From: Auanema rhodensis
Taxonomy: Eukaryota; Nematoda; Chromadorea; Rhabditida; Rhabditidae
Length of the DNA: 64,000 nt
Direction of reading: 5' to 3'
Assembly: GCA_964057225.1 (NCBI GenBank)
Contig: OZ059897.1
Span: 1,550,001-1,614,000, forward strand
Shown here piece after piece: positions 26,640-40,503 of the stretch. The position numbers and the translations under genes were made by a program. Positions within the stretch are counted from its first letter, which is position 1; every line of letters begins with the position of its first letter. The notes beneath the pieces were generated by a model. That model saw nothing but the letters and a program-made list of their open reading frames with translations, did not search any database and was not told the origin of the DNA.

Positions 26640-28720
26640 CATAACTAATTTTTGTATTGAGCGTTTCTTAATGTATTATAGTGCATTCGATGCGGATTTT
26701 TAAGCTGCGTCGATCTGTGTTATCAGATTTGAGTTAGCTTAAAAATGCACCGAGATATCAACTGATATAAGTTCACACTTATATCCTCGATTTTCACCTT
26801 GAAGAATTAATTTTTTCGTTGATTAACATTGTACATCGTCTTCGCCTTGAAAAAAGGAATTTAAAAACATCTACTTTTCGTGAAATTATTTTGAAATTTT
26901 TCAGGAAAATTTTTGTCAAAATGTTTTTGGAATCAATGTTGAGTGTACATGGAAACGCAACATACACTAATGCATCATTTTTCAAACGATCATAACTAAT
27001 TTTTGTATTGAGCGTTTCTTAATGTATTATAGTGCATTCGATGCGGATTTTTAAGCTGCGTCGATCTGTGTTATCAGATTTGAGTTAGCTTAAAAATGCA
27101 CCGAGATATCAACTGATATAAGTTCACACTTATATCCTCGATTTTCACCCTGAAGAATTAATTTTCTCGTTGATTAACATTGTCCATCGTCTTTGCCTTG
27201 AAAAAAGGAATCTAAAAACATCTACTTTTCGTAAAATTATCTTGAAATTTCTCAGGAAAATTTTTGTCAAAATGTTTTTGGAAGCAATGTTGAGTGTACA
27301 TGGAAACTCAACATACACTAATGCATAATTTTTTAAACAATCATAACTAATTTTTGTATTGAGCGTTTCTTAATGTATTATAGTGCATTCGATGCGGATT
27401 TTTAAGCTGCGTCGATCTGTGTTATCAGATTTGAGTTAGCTTAAAAATGCACCGAGATATCAACTGATATAAGTTCACACTTATATCCTCGATTTTCACC
27501 CTGAAGAATTAATTTTTTCGTTGAATAACATTGTCCATCGTCTTCGCCTTGAAAAAAGAAATCTAAAAACATCTACTTTTGGTAAAATTATTTTGAAATT
27601 TTTCAGGAAAATTTTTGTCAAAATGTTTTTGGAATCAATGTTGAGTGTACATGGAAACTCAACATACACTAATGCATAATTTTTTAAACGATCATAACTA
27701 ATTTTTGTATTGAGCGTTTCTTAATGTATTATAGTGCATTCGATGCGGATTTTTAAGCTGCGTCGATCTGTGTTATCAGATTTGAGTTAGCTTAAAAATG
27801 CACCGAGATATCAACTGATATAAGTTCACACTTATATCCTCGATTTTCACCTTGAAGAATTAATTTTTTCGTTGATTAACATTGTACATCGTCTTCGCCT
27901 TGAAAAAAGGAATTTAAAAACATCTACTTTTCGTGAAATTATTTTGAAATTTTTCAGGAAAATTTTTGTCAAAATGTTTTTGGAATCAATGTTGAGTGTA
28001 CATGGAAACGCAACATACACTAATGCATCATTTTTCAAACGATCATAACTAATTTTTGTATTGAGCGTTTCTTAATGTATTATAGTGCATTCGATGCGGA
28101 TTTTTAAGCTGCGTCGATCTGTGTTATCAGATTTGAGTTAGCTTAAAAATGCACCGAGATATCAACTGATATAAGTTCACACTTATATCCTCGATTTTCA
28201 CCCTGAAGAATTAATTTTCTCGTTGATTAACATTGTCCATCGTCTTTGCCTTGAAAAAAGGAATCTAAAAACATCTACTTTTCGTAAAATTATCTTGAAA
28301 TTTCTCAGGAAAATTTTTGTCAAAATGTTTTTGGAAGCAATGTTGAGTGTACATGGAAACTCAACATACACTAATGCATAATTTTTTAAACAATCATAAC
28401 TAATTTTTGTATTGAGCGTTTCTTAATGTATTATAGTGCATTCGATGCGGATTTTTAAGCTGCGTCGATCTGTGTTATCAGATTTGAGTTAGCTTAAAAA
28501 TGCACCGAGATATCAACTGATATAAGTTCACACTTATATCCTCGATTTTCACCCTGAAGAATTAATTTTTTCGTTGAATAACATTGTCCATCGTCTTCGC
28601 CTTGAAAAAAGAAATCTAAAAACATCTACTTTTGGTAAAATTATTTTGAAATTTTTCAGGAAAATTTTTGTCAAAATGTTTTTGGAATCAATGTTGAGTG
28701 TACATGGAAACTCAACATAC
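26640..28720 (+). repeat. Trimer (1053-bp) tandem duplication in Sat351
   Basis: 26640-27692 and 27693-about 28720 align at 1053 bp. Both contain the ACCTTGAAG/GAAACGCAAC monomer (26794 and 27847), then the TTTTCTCGTTGATT monomer, then the GAAAAAAGAAATC monomer. They diverge at the end: ATAATTTTTTAAAC near 27666 against ATCATTTTTCAAAC near 28719. Confidence 0.75.
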
Positions 28721-29364
28721 ACTAATGCATCATTTTTCAAACGATCATAACTAATTTTTGTATTGAGCGTTTTTTAATGTATTATAGTGCATTCGATACG
28801 GATTTTTAAGCTGCTTCGATCTGTGTTATCAGATTTGCGCTAGCAAAGAAATGCACCGAGATATCAACTGATATAAGTTCACACTTATATCCTCGATTTT
28901 CACCCTGAAGAATTAATTTTTTCGTTGAATAACATTGTCCATCGTCTTCGCCTTGAAAAAAGGAATTTAAAAACATCTACTTTTCGTAAAATTATCTTGA
29001 AATTTTTCAGGAAAATTTTTGTCAAAATGTTTTTGGAAGCAATGTTGAGTGTACATGGAAACTCAACATATACTAATGCATAATTTTTTAAACAATCATA
29101 ACTAATTTTTGTATTGAGCGTTTCTTAATGTACTATAGTGCATTCGATGCGGATTTTTAAGCTGCGTCGATCTGTGTTATCAGATTTGAGTTAGCTTAAA
29201 AATGCACCGAGATATCAACTGATATAAGTTCACACTTATATCCTCGATTTTCACCCTGAAGAATTAATTTTTTCGTTGAATAACATTGTCCATCGTCTTC
29301 GCCTTGAAAAAAGGAATTTCAAAACATCTACTATTTGTGAAATTATTTTGAAATTTTTCGGGAA

Positions 29365-32300
29365 AATTTTTGTCAAAATGTTTTTGGAAGCAATGTTGAG
29401 TGTACATGGAAACTCAACATACACTAATGCATAATTTTTTAAACGATCATAACTAATTCTTGTATTGAGCGTTTCTTAATGTATTATCGTGCATTCGAAA
29501 CGGATTTTTAAGCTGCGTCGATCTGTGTTATCAGATTTGCGCTAGCTTAAAAATGCACCGAGATATCAACTGATATAAGTTCACACTTATATCCTCGATT
29601 TTCACCCTGAAGAATTAATTTTTTCGTTGATTAACATTGTACATCGTCTTCGCCTTGAAAAAAGGAATTTAAAAACATCTACTTTTCGTGAAATTATTTT
29701 GAAATTTTTCAGGAAAATTTTTGTCAAAATGTTTTTGGAATCAATGTTGAGTGTACATGGAAACGCAACATACACTAATGCATCATTTTTCAAACGATCA
29801 TAACTAATTTTTGTATTGAGCGTTTCTTAATGTATTATAGTGCATTCGATGCGGATTTTTAAGCTGCGTCGATCTGTGTTATCAGATTTGAGTTAGCTTA
29901 AAAATGCACCGAGATATCAACTGATATAAGTTCACACTTATATCCTCGATTTTCACCCTGAAGAATTAATTTTCTCGTTGATTAACATTGTCCATCGTCT
30001 TTGCCTTGAAAAAAGGAATCTAAAAACATCTACTTTTCGTAAAATTATCTTGAAATTTCTCAGGAAAATTTTTGTCAAAATGTTTTTGGAAGCAATGTTG
30101 AGTGTACATGGAAACTCAACATACACTAATGCATAATTTTTTAAACAATCATAACTAATTTTTGTATTGAGCGTTTCTTAATGTATTATAGTGCATTCGA
30201 TGCGGATTTTTAAGCTGCGTCGATCTGTGTTATCAGATTTGAGTTAGCTTAAAAATGCACCGAGATATCAACTGATATAAGTTCACACTTATATCCTCGA
30301 TTTTCACCCTGAAGAATTAATTTTTTCGTTGAATAACATTGTCCATCGTCTTCGCCTTAAAAAAAGAAATCTAAAAACATCTACTTTTGGTAAAATTATT
30401 TTGAAATTTTTCAGGAAAATTTTTGTCAAAATGTTTTTGGAATCAATGTTGAGTGTACATGGAAACTCAACATACACTAATGCATAATTTTTTAAACGAT
30501 CATAACTAATTTTTGTATTGAGCGTTTCTTAATGTATTATAGTGCATTCGATGCGGATTTTTAAGCTGCGTCGATCTGTGTTATCAGATTTGCGCTAGCT
30601 TAGAAATGCACCGAGATATCAACTGATATAAGTTCACACTTATATCCTCGATTTTCACCCTGAAGAATTAATTTTTTCGTTGAATAACATTGTCCATCGT
30701 CTTCGCCTTGAAAAAAGGAATTTAAAAACATCTACTTTTTGTGAAATTATTTTGAAATTTTTCGGGAAAATTTTTGTCAAAATGTTTTTGGAAGCAATGT
30801 TGAGTGTACATGGAAACTCAACATACACTAATGCATAATTTTTTAAACGATCATAACTAATTCTTGTATTGAGCGTTTCTTAATGTATTATAGTGCATTC
30901 GATGCGGATTTTTAAGCTGCGTCGATCTGTGTTATCAGATTTGCGCTAGCTTAAAAATGCACCGAGATATCAACTGATATAAGTTCACACTTATATCCTC
31001 GATTTTCACCCTGAAGAATTAATTTTTTCGTTGATTAACATTGTACATCGTCTTTGCCTTGAAAAAGGGAATTTAAAAACATCTACTTTTTGTGAAATTA
31101 TTTTGAAATTTTTCGGGAAAATTTTTGTCAAAATGTTTTTGGAAGCAATGTTGAGTGTACATGGAAACTCAACATACACTAATGCATAATTTTTTAAACA
31201 ATCATAACTAATTTTTGTATTGAGCGTTTCTTAATGTATTATAGTGCATTCGATGCGGATTTTTAAGCTGCGTCGATCTGTGTTATCAGATTTGAGTTAG
31301 CTTAAAAATGCACCGAGATATCAACTGATATAAGTTCACACTTATATCCTCGATTTTCACCTTGAAGAATTAATTTTTTCGTTGATTAACATTGTACATC
31401 GTCTTCGCCTTGAAAAAAGGAATTTAAAAACATCTACTTTTCGTGAAATTATTTTGAAATTTTTCAGGAAAATTTTTGTCAAAATGTTTTTGGAATCAAT
31501 GTTGAGTGTACATGGAAACGCAACATACACTAATGCATCATTTTTCAAACGATCATAACTAATTTTTGTATTGAGCGTTTCTTAATGTATTATAGTGCAT
31601 TCGATGCGGATTTTTAAGCTGCGTCGATCTGTGTTATCAGATTTGAGTTAGCTTAAAAATGCACCGAGATATCAACTGATATAAGTTCACACTTATATCC
31701 TCGATTTTCACCCTGAAGAATTAATTTTCTCGTTGATTAACATTGTCCATCGTCTTTGCCTTGAAAAAAGGAATCTAAAAACATCTACTTTTCGTAAAAT
31801 TATCTTGAAATTTCTCAGGAAAATTTTTGTCAAAATGTTTTTGGAAGCAATGTTGAGTGTACATGGAAACTCAACATACACTAATGCATAATTTTTTAAA
31901 CAATCATAACTAATTTTTGTATTGAGCGTTTCTTAATGTATTATAGTGCATTCGATGCGGATTTTTAAGCTGCGTCGATCTGTGTTATCAGATTTGAGTT
32001 AGCTTAAAAATGCACCGAGATATCAACTGATATAAGTTCACACTTATATCCTCGATTTTCACCCTGAAGAATTAATTTTTTCGTTGAATAACATTGTCCA
32101 TCGTCTTCGCCTTGAAAAAAGAAATCTAAAAACATTTACTTTTGGTAAAATTATTTTGAAATTTTTCAGGAAAATTTTTGTCAAAATGTTTTTGGAATCA
32201 ATGTTGAGTGTACATGGAAACTCAACATACACTAATGCATCATTTTTCAAACGATCATAACTAATTTTTGTATTGAGCGTTTTTTAATGTATTATAGTGC

Positions 32301-32430
32301 ATTCGATACGGATTTTTAAGCTGCTTCGATCTGTGTTATCAGATTTGCGCTAGCAAAGAAATGCACCGAGATATCAACTGATATAAGTTCACACTTATAT
32401 CCTCGATTTTCACCCTGAAGAATTAATTTT
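29365..32430 (+). repeat. Segment repeated 23 monomers downstream (copy 1)
   Basis: This block matches 37438-40503 at 8073 bp (23 x 351). The series of monomer types is the same, including ATCGTGCATTCGAAACGG (29486/37559), CCTTAAAAAAAG (30355/38428) and the ACCTTGAAG monomer (31357/39430). One private change here is GAAAAAGGG near 31065, against GAAAAAAGG. The match ends where TTTTTTCG (near 32428) faces TTTTCTCG (near 40501). Confidence 0.7.
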
Positions 32431-35400
32431 TTCGTTGAATAACATTGTCCATCGTCTTCGCCTTGAAAAAAGGAATTTAAAAACATCTACTTTTCGTAAA
32501 ATTATCTTGAAATTTTTCAGGAAAATTTTTGTCAAAATGTTTTTGGAATCAATGTTGAGTGTACATGGAAACGCAACATACACTAATGCATCATTTTTCA
32601 AACGATCATAACTAATTTTTGTATTGAGCGTTTCTTAATGTATTATAGTGCATTCGATGCGGATTTTTAAGCTGCGTCGATCTGTGTTATCAGATTTGAG
32701 TTAGCTTAAAAATGCACCGAGATATCAACTGATATAAGTTCACACTTATATCCTCGATTTTCACCCTGAAGAATTAATTTTCTCGTTGATTAACATTGTC
32801 CATCGTCTTTGCCTTGAAAAAAGGAATCTAAAAACATCTACTTTTCGTAAAATTATCTTGAAATTTCTCAGGAAAATTTTTGTCAAAATGTTTTTGGAAG
32901 CAATGTTGAGTGTACATGGAAACTCAACATACACTAATGCATAATTTTTTAAACAATCATAACTAATTTTTGTATTGAGCGTTTCTTAATGTATTATAGT
33001 GCATTCGATGCGGATTTTTAAGCTGCGTCGATCTGTGTTATCAGATTTGAGTTAGCTTAAAAATGCACCGAGATATCAACTGATATAAGTTCACACTTAT
33101 ATCCTCGATTTTCACCCTGAAGAATTAATTTTTTCGTTGAATAACATTGTCCATCGTCTTCGCCTTAAAAAAAGAAATCTAAAAACATCTACTTTTGGTA
33201 AAATTATTTTGAAATTTTTCAGGAAAATTTTTGTCAAAATGTTTTTGGAAGCAATGTTGAGTGTACATGGAAACTCAACATACACTAATGCATAATTTTT
33301 TAAACGATCATAACTAATTCTTGTATTGAGCGTTTCTTAATGTATTATCGTGCATTCGAAACGGATTTTTAAGCTGCGTCGATCTGTGTTATCAGATTTG
33401 CGCTAGCTTAAAAATGCACCGAGATATCAACTGATATAAGTTCACACTTATATCCTCGATTTTCACCCTGAAGAATTAATTTTTTCGTTGATTAACATTG
33501 TACATCGTCTTCGCCTTGAAAAAAGGAATTTAAAAACATCTACTTTTCGTGAAATTATTTTGAAATTTTTCAGGAAAATTTTTGTCAAAATGTTTTTGGA
33601 AGCAATGTTGAGTGTACATGGAAACTCAACATACACTAATGCATAATTTTTTAAACGATCATAACTAATTCTTGTATTGAGCGTTTCTTAATGTATTATA
33701 GTGCATTCGATGCGGATTTTTAAGCTGCGTCGATCTGTGTTATCAGATTTGAGTTAGCTTAAAAATGCACCGAGATATCAACTGATATAAGTTCACACTT
33801 ATATCCTCGATTTTCACCCTGAAGAATTAATTTTTTCGTTGAATAACATTGTCCATCGTCTTCGCCTTAAAAAAAGAAATCTAAAAACATCTACTTTTGG
33901 TAAAATTATTTTGAAATTTTTCAGGAAAATTTTTGTCAAAATGTTTTTGGAATCAATGTTGAGTGTACATGGAAACTCAACATACACTAATGCATAATTT
34001 TTTAAACGATCATAACTAATTTTTGTATTGAGCGTTTCTTAATGTATTATAGTGCATTCGATGCGGATTTTTAAGCTGCGTCGATCTGTGTTATCAGATT
34101 TGCGCTAGCTTAGAAATGCACCGAGATATCAACTGATATAAGTTCACACTTATATCCTCGATTTTCACCTTGAAGAATTAATTTTTTCGTTGATTAACAT
34201 TGTACATCGTCTTCGCCTTGAAAAAAGGAATTTAAAAACATCTACTTTTCGTGAAATTATTTTGAAATTTTTCAGGAAAATTTTTGTCAAAATGTTTTTG
34301 GAATCAATGTTGAGTGTACATGGAAACGCAACATACACTAATGCATCATTTTTCAAACGATCATAACTAATTTTTGTATTGAGCGTTTCTTAATGTATTA
34401 TAGTGCATTCGATGCGGATTTTTAAGCTGCGTCGATCTGTGTTATCAGATTTGAGTTAGCTTAAAAATGCACCGAGATATCAACTGATATAAGTTCACAC
34501 TTATATCCTCGATTTTCACCCTGAAGAATTAATTTTCTCGTTGATTAACATTGTCCATCGTCTTTGCCTTGAAAAAAGGAATCTAAAAACATCTACTTTT
34601 CGTAAAATTATCTTGAAATTTCTCAGGAAAATTTTTGTCAAAATGTTTTTGGAAGCAATGTTGAGTGTACATGGAAACTCAACATACACTAATGCATAAT
34701 TTTTTAAACAATCATAACTAATTTTTGTATTGAGCGTTTCTTAATGTATTATAGTGCATTCGATGCGGATTTTTAAGCTGCGTCGATCTGTGTTATCAGA
34801 TTTGAGTTAGCTTAAAAATGCACCGAGATATCAACTGATATAAGTTCACACTTATATCCTCGATTTTCACCCTGAAGAATTAATTTTTTCGTTGAATAAC
34901 ATTGTCCATCGTCTTCGCCTTGAAAAAAGAAATCTAAAAACATCTACTTTTGGTAAAATTATTTTGAAATTTTTCAGGAAAATTTTTGTCAAAATGTTTT
35001 TGGAATCAATGTTGAGTGTACATGGAAACTCAACATACACTAATGCATCATTTTTCAAACGATCATAACTAATTTTTGTATTGAGCGTTTTTTAATGTAT
35101 TATAGTGCATTCGATACGGATTTTTAAGCTGCTTCGATCTGTGTTATCAGATTTGCGCTAGCAAAGAAATGCACCGAGATATCAACTGATATAAGTTCAC
35201 ACTTATATCCTCGATTTTCACCCTGAAGAATTAATTTTTTCGTTGAATAACATTGTCCATCGTCTTCGCCTTGAAAAAAGGAATTTAAAAACATCTACTT
35301 TTCGTAAAATTATCTTGAAATTTTTCAGGAAAATTTTTGTCAAAATGTTTTTGGAATCAATGTTGAGTGTACATGGAAACGCAACATACACTAATGCATC

Positions 35401-36057
35401 ATTTTTCAAACGATCATAACTAATTTTTGTATTGAGCGTTTCTTAATGTATTATAGTGCATTCGATGCGGATTTTTAAGCTGCGTCGATCTGTGTTATCA
35501 GATTTGAGTTAGCTTTAAAATGCACCGAGATATCAACTGATATAAGTTCACACTTATATCCTCGATTTTCACCCTGAAGAATTAATTTTCTCGTTGATTA
35601 ACATTGTCCATCGTCTTTGCCTTGAAAAAAGGAATCTAAAAACATCTACTTTTCGTAAAATTATCTTGAAATTTCTCAGGAAAATTTTTGTCAAAATGTT
35701 TTTGGAAGCAATGTTGAGTGTACATGGAAACTCAACATACACTAATGCATAATTTTTTAAACAATCATAACTAATTTTTGTATTGAGCGTTTCTTAATGT
35801 ATTATAGTGCATTCGATGCGGATTTTTAAGCTGCGTCGATCTGTGTTATCAGATTTGAGTTAGCTTAAAAATGCACCGAGATATCAACTGATATAAGTTC
35901 ACACTTATATCCTCGATTTTCACCCTGAAGAATTAATTTTTTCGTTGAATAACATTGTCCATCGTCTTCGCCTTAAAAAAAGAAATCTAAAAACATCTAC
36001 TTTTGGTAAAATTATTTTGAAATTTTTCAGGAAAATTTTTGTCAAAATGTTTTTGGA
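31306..36057 (+). repeat. 8-monomer (2808-bp) tandem duplication in Sat351
   Basis: 31306-34113 is followed by a second copy from 34114 that matches until about 36057. Shared: the ACCTTGAAG monomer (31357/34165), TTTTCTCG (near 31730/34538), the CATCATTTTTCAAAC monomers (32059/34867 and 32410/35218), and CCTTAAAAAAAG (33163/35971). Private changes: AACATTTACTTTTGG near 32134 and AGCTTTAAAATG near 35512. It overlaps the 23-monomer match, which shows repeated rounds of exchange. Confidence 0.72.
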
Positions 36058-36830
36058 ATCAATGTTGAGTGTACATGGAAACTCAACATACACTAATGCA
36101 TAATTTTTTAAACGATCATAACTAATTTTTGTATTGAGCGTTTCTTAATGTATTATAGTGCATTCGATGCGGATTTTTAAGCTGCGTCGATCTGTGTTAT
36201 CAGATTTGCGCTAGCTTAGAAATGCACCGAGATATCAACTGATATAAGTTCACACTTATATCCTCGATTTTCACCCTGAAGAATTAATTTTTTCGTTGAA
36301 TAACATTGTCCATCGTCTTCGCCTTGAAAAAAGGAATTTAAAAACATCTACTTTTTGTGAAATTATTCTGAAATTTTTCGGGAAAATTTTTGTCAAAATG
36401 TTTTTGGAAGCAATGTTGAGTGTACATGGAAACTCAACATACACTAATGCATCATTTTTCAAACGATCATAACTAATTTTTGTATTGAGCGTTTTTTAAT
36501 GTATTATAGTGCATTCGATACGGATTTTTAAGCTGCTTCGATCTGTGTTATCAGATTTGCGCTAGCAAAGAAATGCACCGAGATATCAACTGATATAAGT
36601 TCACACTTATATCCTCGATTTTCACCCTGAAGAATTAATTTTTTCGTTGAATAACATTGTCCATCGTCTTCGCCTTGAAAAAAGGAATTTAAAAACATCT
36701 ACTTTTCGTGAAATTATTTTGAAATTTTTCGGGAAAATTTTTGTCAAAATGTTTTTGGAAGCAATGTTGAGTGTACATGGAAACGCAACATACACTAATG
36801 CATCATTTTTCAAACGATCATAACTAATTT
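35500..36830 (+). repeat. Segment repeated 14 monomers downstream (copy 1)
   Basis: This segment matches about 40440-41740 at 4914 bp (14 x 351). Both have the TTTTCTCG monomer, the CCTTAAAAAAAG monomer, the ATTATTCTGAAATTTTTCGG monomer (near 36363/41277) and the GCAAAGAAATG monomer. A difference is GAAACGCAAC near 36780, against GAAACTCAAC near 41694. A related pair appears again at about 57655-58200. Confidence 0.65.
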
Positions 36831-37437
36831 TTGTATTGAGCGTTTCTTAATGTATTATAGTGCATTCGATGCGGATTTTTAAGCTGCGTCGATCTGTGTT
36901 ATCAGATTTGAGTTAGCTTAAAAATGCACCGAGATATCAACTGATATAAGTTCACACTTATATCCTCGATTTTCACCCTGAAGAATTAATTTTCTCGTTG
37001 ATTAACATTGTCCATCGTCTTTGCCTTGAAAAAAGGAATCTAAAAACATCTACTTTTCGTAAAATTATCTTGAAATTTCTCAGGAAAATTTTTGTCAAAA
37101 TGTTTTTGGAAGCAATGTTGAGTGTACATGGAAACTCAACATACACTAATGCATAATTTTTTAAACAATCATAACTAATTTTTGTATTGAGCGTTTCTTA
37201 ATGTATTATAGTGCATTCGATGCGGATTTTTAAGCTGCGTCGATCTGTGTTATCAGATTTGAGTTAGCTTAAAAATGCACCGAGATATCAACTGATATAA
37301 GTTCACACTTATATCCTCGATTTTCACCCTGAAGAATTAATTTTTTCGTTGAATAACATTGTCCATCGTCTTCGCCTTAAAAAAAGAAATCTAAAAACAT
37401 CTACTTTTGGTAAAATTATTTTGAAATTTTTCAGGAA

Positions 37438-40400
37438 AATTTTTGTCAAAATGTTTTTGGAAGCAATGTTGAGTGTACATGGAAACTCAACATACACTAA
37501 TGCATAATTTTTTAAACGATCATAACTAATTCTTGTATTGAGCGTTTCTTAATGTATTATCGTGCATTCGAAACGGATTTTTAAGCTGCGTCGATCTGTG
37601 TTATCAGATTTGCGCTAGCTTAAAAATGCACCGAGATATCAACTGATATAAGTTCACACTTATATCCTCGATTTTCACCCTGAAGAATTAATTTTTTCGT
37701 TGATTAACATTGTACATCGTCTTCGCCTTGAAAAAAGGAATTTAAAAACATCTACTTTTCGTGAAATTATTTTGAAATTTTTCAGGAAAATTTTTGTCAA
37801 AATGTTTTTGGAATCAATGTTGAGTGTACATGGAAACGCAACATACACTAATGCATCATTTTTCAAACGATCATAACTAATTTTTGTATTGAGCGTTTCT
37901 TAATGTATTATAGTGCATTCGATGCGGATTTTTAAGCTGCGTCGATCTGTGTTATCAGATTTGAGTTAGCTTAAAAATGCACCGAGATATCAACTGATAT
38001 AAGTTCACACTTATATCCTCGATTTTCACCCTGAAGAATTAATTTTCTCGTTGATTAACATTGTCCATCGTCTTTGCCTTGAAAAAAGGAATCTAAAAAC
38101 ATCTACTTTTCGTAAAATTATCTTGAAATTTCTCAGGAAAATTTTTGTCAAAATGTTTTTGGAAGCAATGTTGAGTGTACATGGAAACTCAACATACACT
38201 AATGCATAATTTTTTAAACAATCATAACTAATTTTTGTATTGAGCGTTTCTTAATGTATTATAGTGCATTCGATGCGGATTTTTAAGCTGCGTCGATCTG
38301 TGTTATCAGATTTGAGTTAGCTTAAAAATGCACCGAGATATCAACTGATATAAGTTCACACTTATATCCTCGATTTTCACCCTGAAGAATTAATTTTTTC
38401 GTTGAATAACATTGTCCATCGTCTTCGCCTTAAAAAAAGAAATCTAAAAACATCTACTTTTGGTAAAATTATTTTGAAATTTTTCAGGAAAATTTTTGTC
38501 AAAATGTTTTTGGAATCAATGTTGAGTGTACATGGAAACTCAACATACACTAATGCATAATTTTTTAAACGATCATAACTAATTTTTGTATTGAGCGTTT
38601 CTTAATGTATTATAGTGCATTCGATGCGGATTTTTAAGCTGCGTCGATCTGTGTTATCAGATTTGCGCTAGCTTAGAAATGCACCGAGATATCAACTGAT
38701 ATAAGTTCACACTTATATCCTCGATTTTCACCCTGAAGAATTAATTTTTTCGTTGAATAACATTGTCCATCGTCTTCGCCTTGAAAAAAGGAATTTAAAA
38801 ACATCTACTTTTTGTGAAATTATTTTGAAATTTTTCGGGAAAATTTTTGTCAAAATGTTTTTGGAAGCAATGTTGAGTGTACATGGAAACTCAACATACA
38901 CTAATGCATAATTTTTTAAACGATCATAACTAATTCTTGTATTGAGCGTTTCTTAATGTATTATAGTGCATTCGATGCGGATTTTTAAGCTGCGTCGATC
39001 TGTGTTATCAGATTTGCGCTAGCTTAAAAATGCACCGAGATATCAACTGATATAAGTTCACACTTATATCCTCGATTTTCACCCTGAAGAATTAATTTTT
39101 TCGTTGATTAACATTGTACATCGTCTTTGCCTTGAAAAAAGGAATTTAAAAACATCTACTTTTTGTGAAATTATTTTGAAATTTTTCGGGAAAATTTTTG
39201 TCAAAATGTTTTTGGAAGCAATGTTGAGTGTACATGGAAACTCAACATACACTAATGCATAATTTTTTAAACAATCATAACTAATTTTTGTATTGAGCGT
39301 TTCTTAATGTATTATAGTGCATTCGATGCGGATTTTTAAGCTGCGTCGATCTGTGTTATCAGATTTGAGTTAGCTTAAAAATGCACCGAGATATCAACTG
39401 ATATAAGTTCACACTTATATCCTCGATTTTCACCTTGAAGAATTAATTTTTTCGTTGATTAACATTGTACATCGTCTTCGCCTTGAAAAAAGGAATTTAA
39501 AAACATCTACTTTTCGTGAAATTATTTTGAAATTTTTCAGGAAAATTTTTGTCAAAATGTTTTTGGAATCAATGTTGAGTGTACATGGAAACGCAACATA
39601 CACTAATGCATCATTTTTCAAACGATCATAACTAATTTTTGTATTGAGCGTTTCTTAATGTATTATAGTGCATTCGATGCGGATTTTTAAGCTGCGTCGA
39701 TCTGTGTTATCAGATTTGAGTTAGCTTAAAAATGCACCGAGATATCAACTGATATAAGTTCACACTTATATCCTCGATTTTCACCCTGAAGAATTAATTT
39801 TCTCGTTGATTAACATTGTCCATCGTCTTTGCCTTGAAAAAAGGAATCTAAAAACATCTACTTTTCGTAAAATTATCTTGAAATTTCTCAGGAAAATTTT
39901 TGTCAAAATGTTTTTGGAAGCAATGTTGAGTGTACATGGAAACTCAACATACACTAATGCATAATTTTTTAAACAATCATAACTAATTTTTGTATTGAGC
40001 GTTTCTTAATGTATTATAGTGCATTCGATGCGGATTTTTAAGCTGCGTCGATCTGTGTTATCAGATTTGAGTTAGCTTAAAAATGCACCGAGATATCAAC
40101 TGATATAAGTTCACACTTATATCCTCGATTTTCACCCTGAAGAATTAATTTTTTCGTTGAATAACATTGTCCATCGTCTTCGCCTTGAAAAAAGAAATCT
40201 AAAAACATCTACTTTTGGTAAAATTATTTTGAAATTTTTCAGGAAAATTTTTGTCAAAATGTTTTTGGAATCAATGTTGAGTGTACATGGAAACTCAACA
40301 TACACTAATGCATCATTTTTCAAACGATCATAACTAATTTTTGTATTGAGCGTTTTTTAATGTATTATAGTGCATTCGATACGGATTTTTAAGCTGCTTC

Positions 40401-40503
40401 GATCTGTGTTATCAGATTTGCGCTAGCAAGGAAATGCACCGAGATATCAACTGATATAAGTTCACACTTATATCCTCGATTTTCACCCTGAAGAATTAAT
40501 TTT
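37438..40503 (+). repeat. Segment repeated from 23 monomers upstream (copy 2)
   Basis: The partner of 29365-32430. Its left neighbour (about 37320-37560) instead matches 33110-33350 at 4212 bp (12 x 351), so the sequence around 37.5 kb is a mosaic of two sources. It has one private change, GCTAGCAAGGAAATG near 40424, where other units of this subtype read GCAAAGAAATG. Confidence 0.68.
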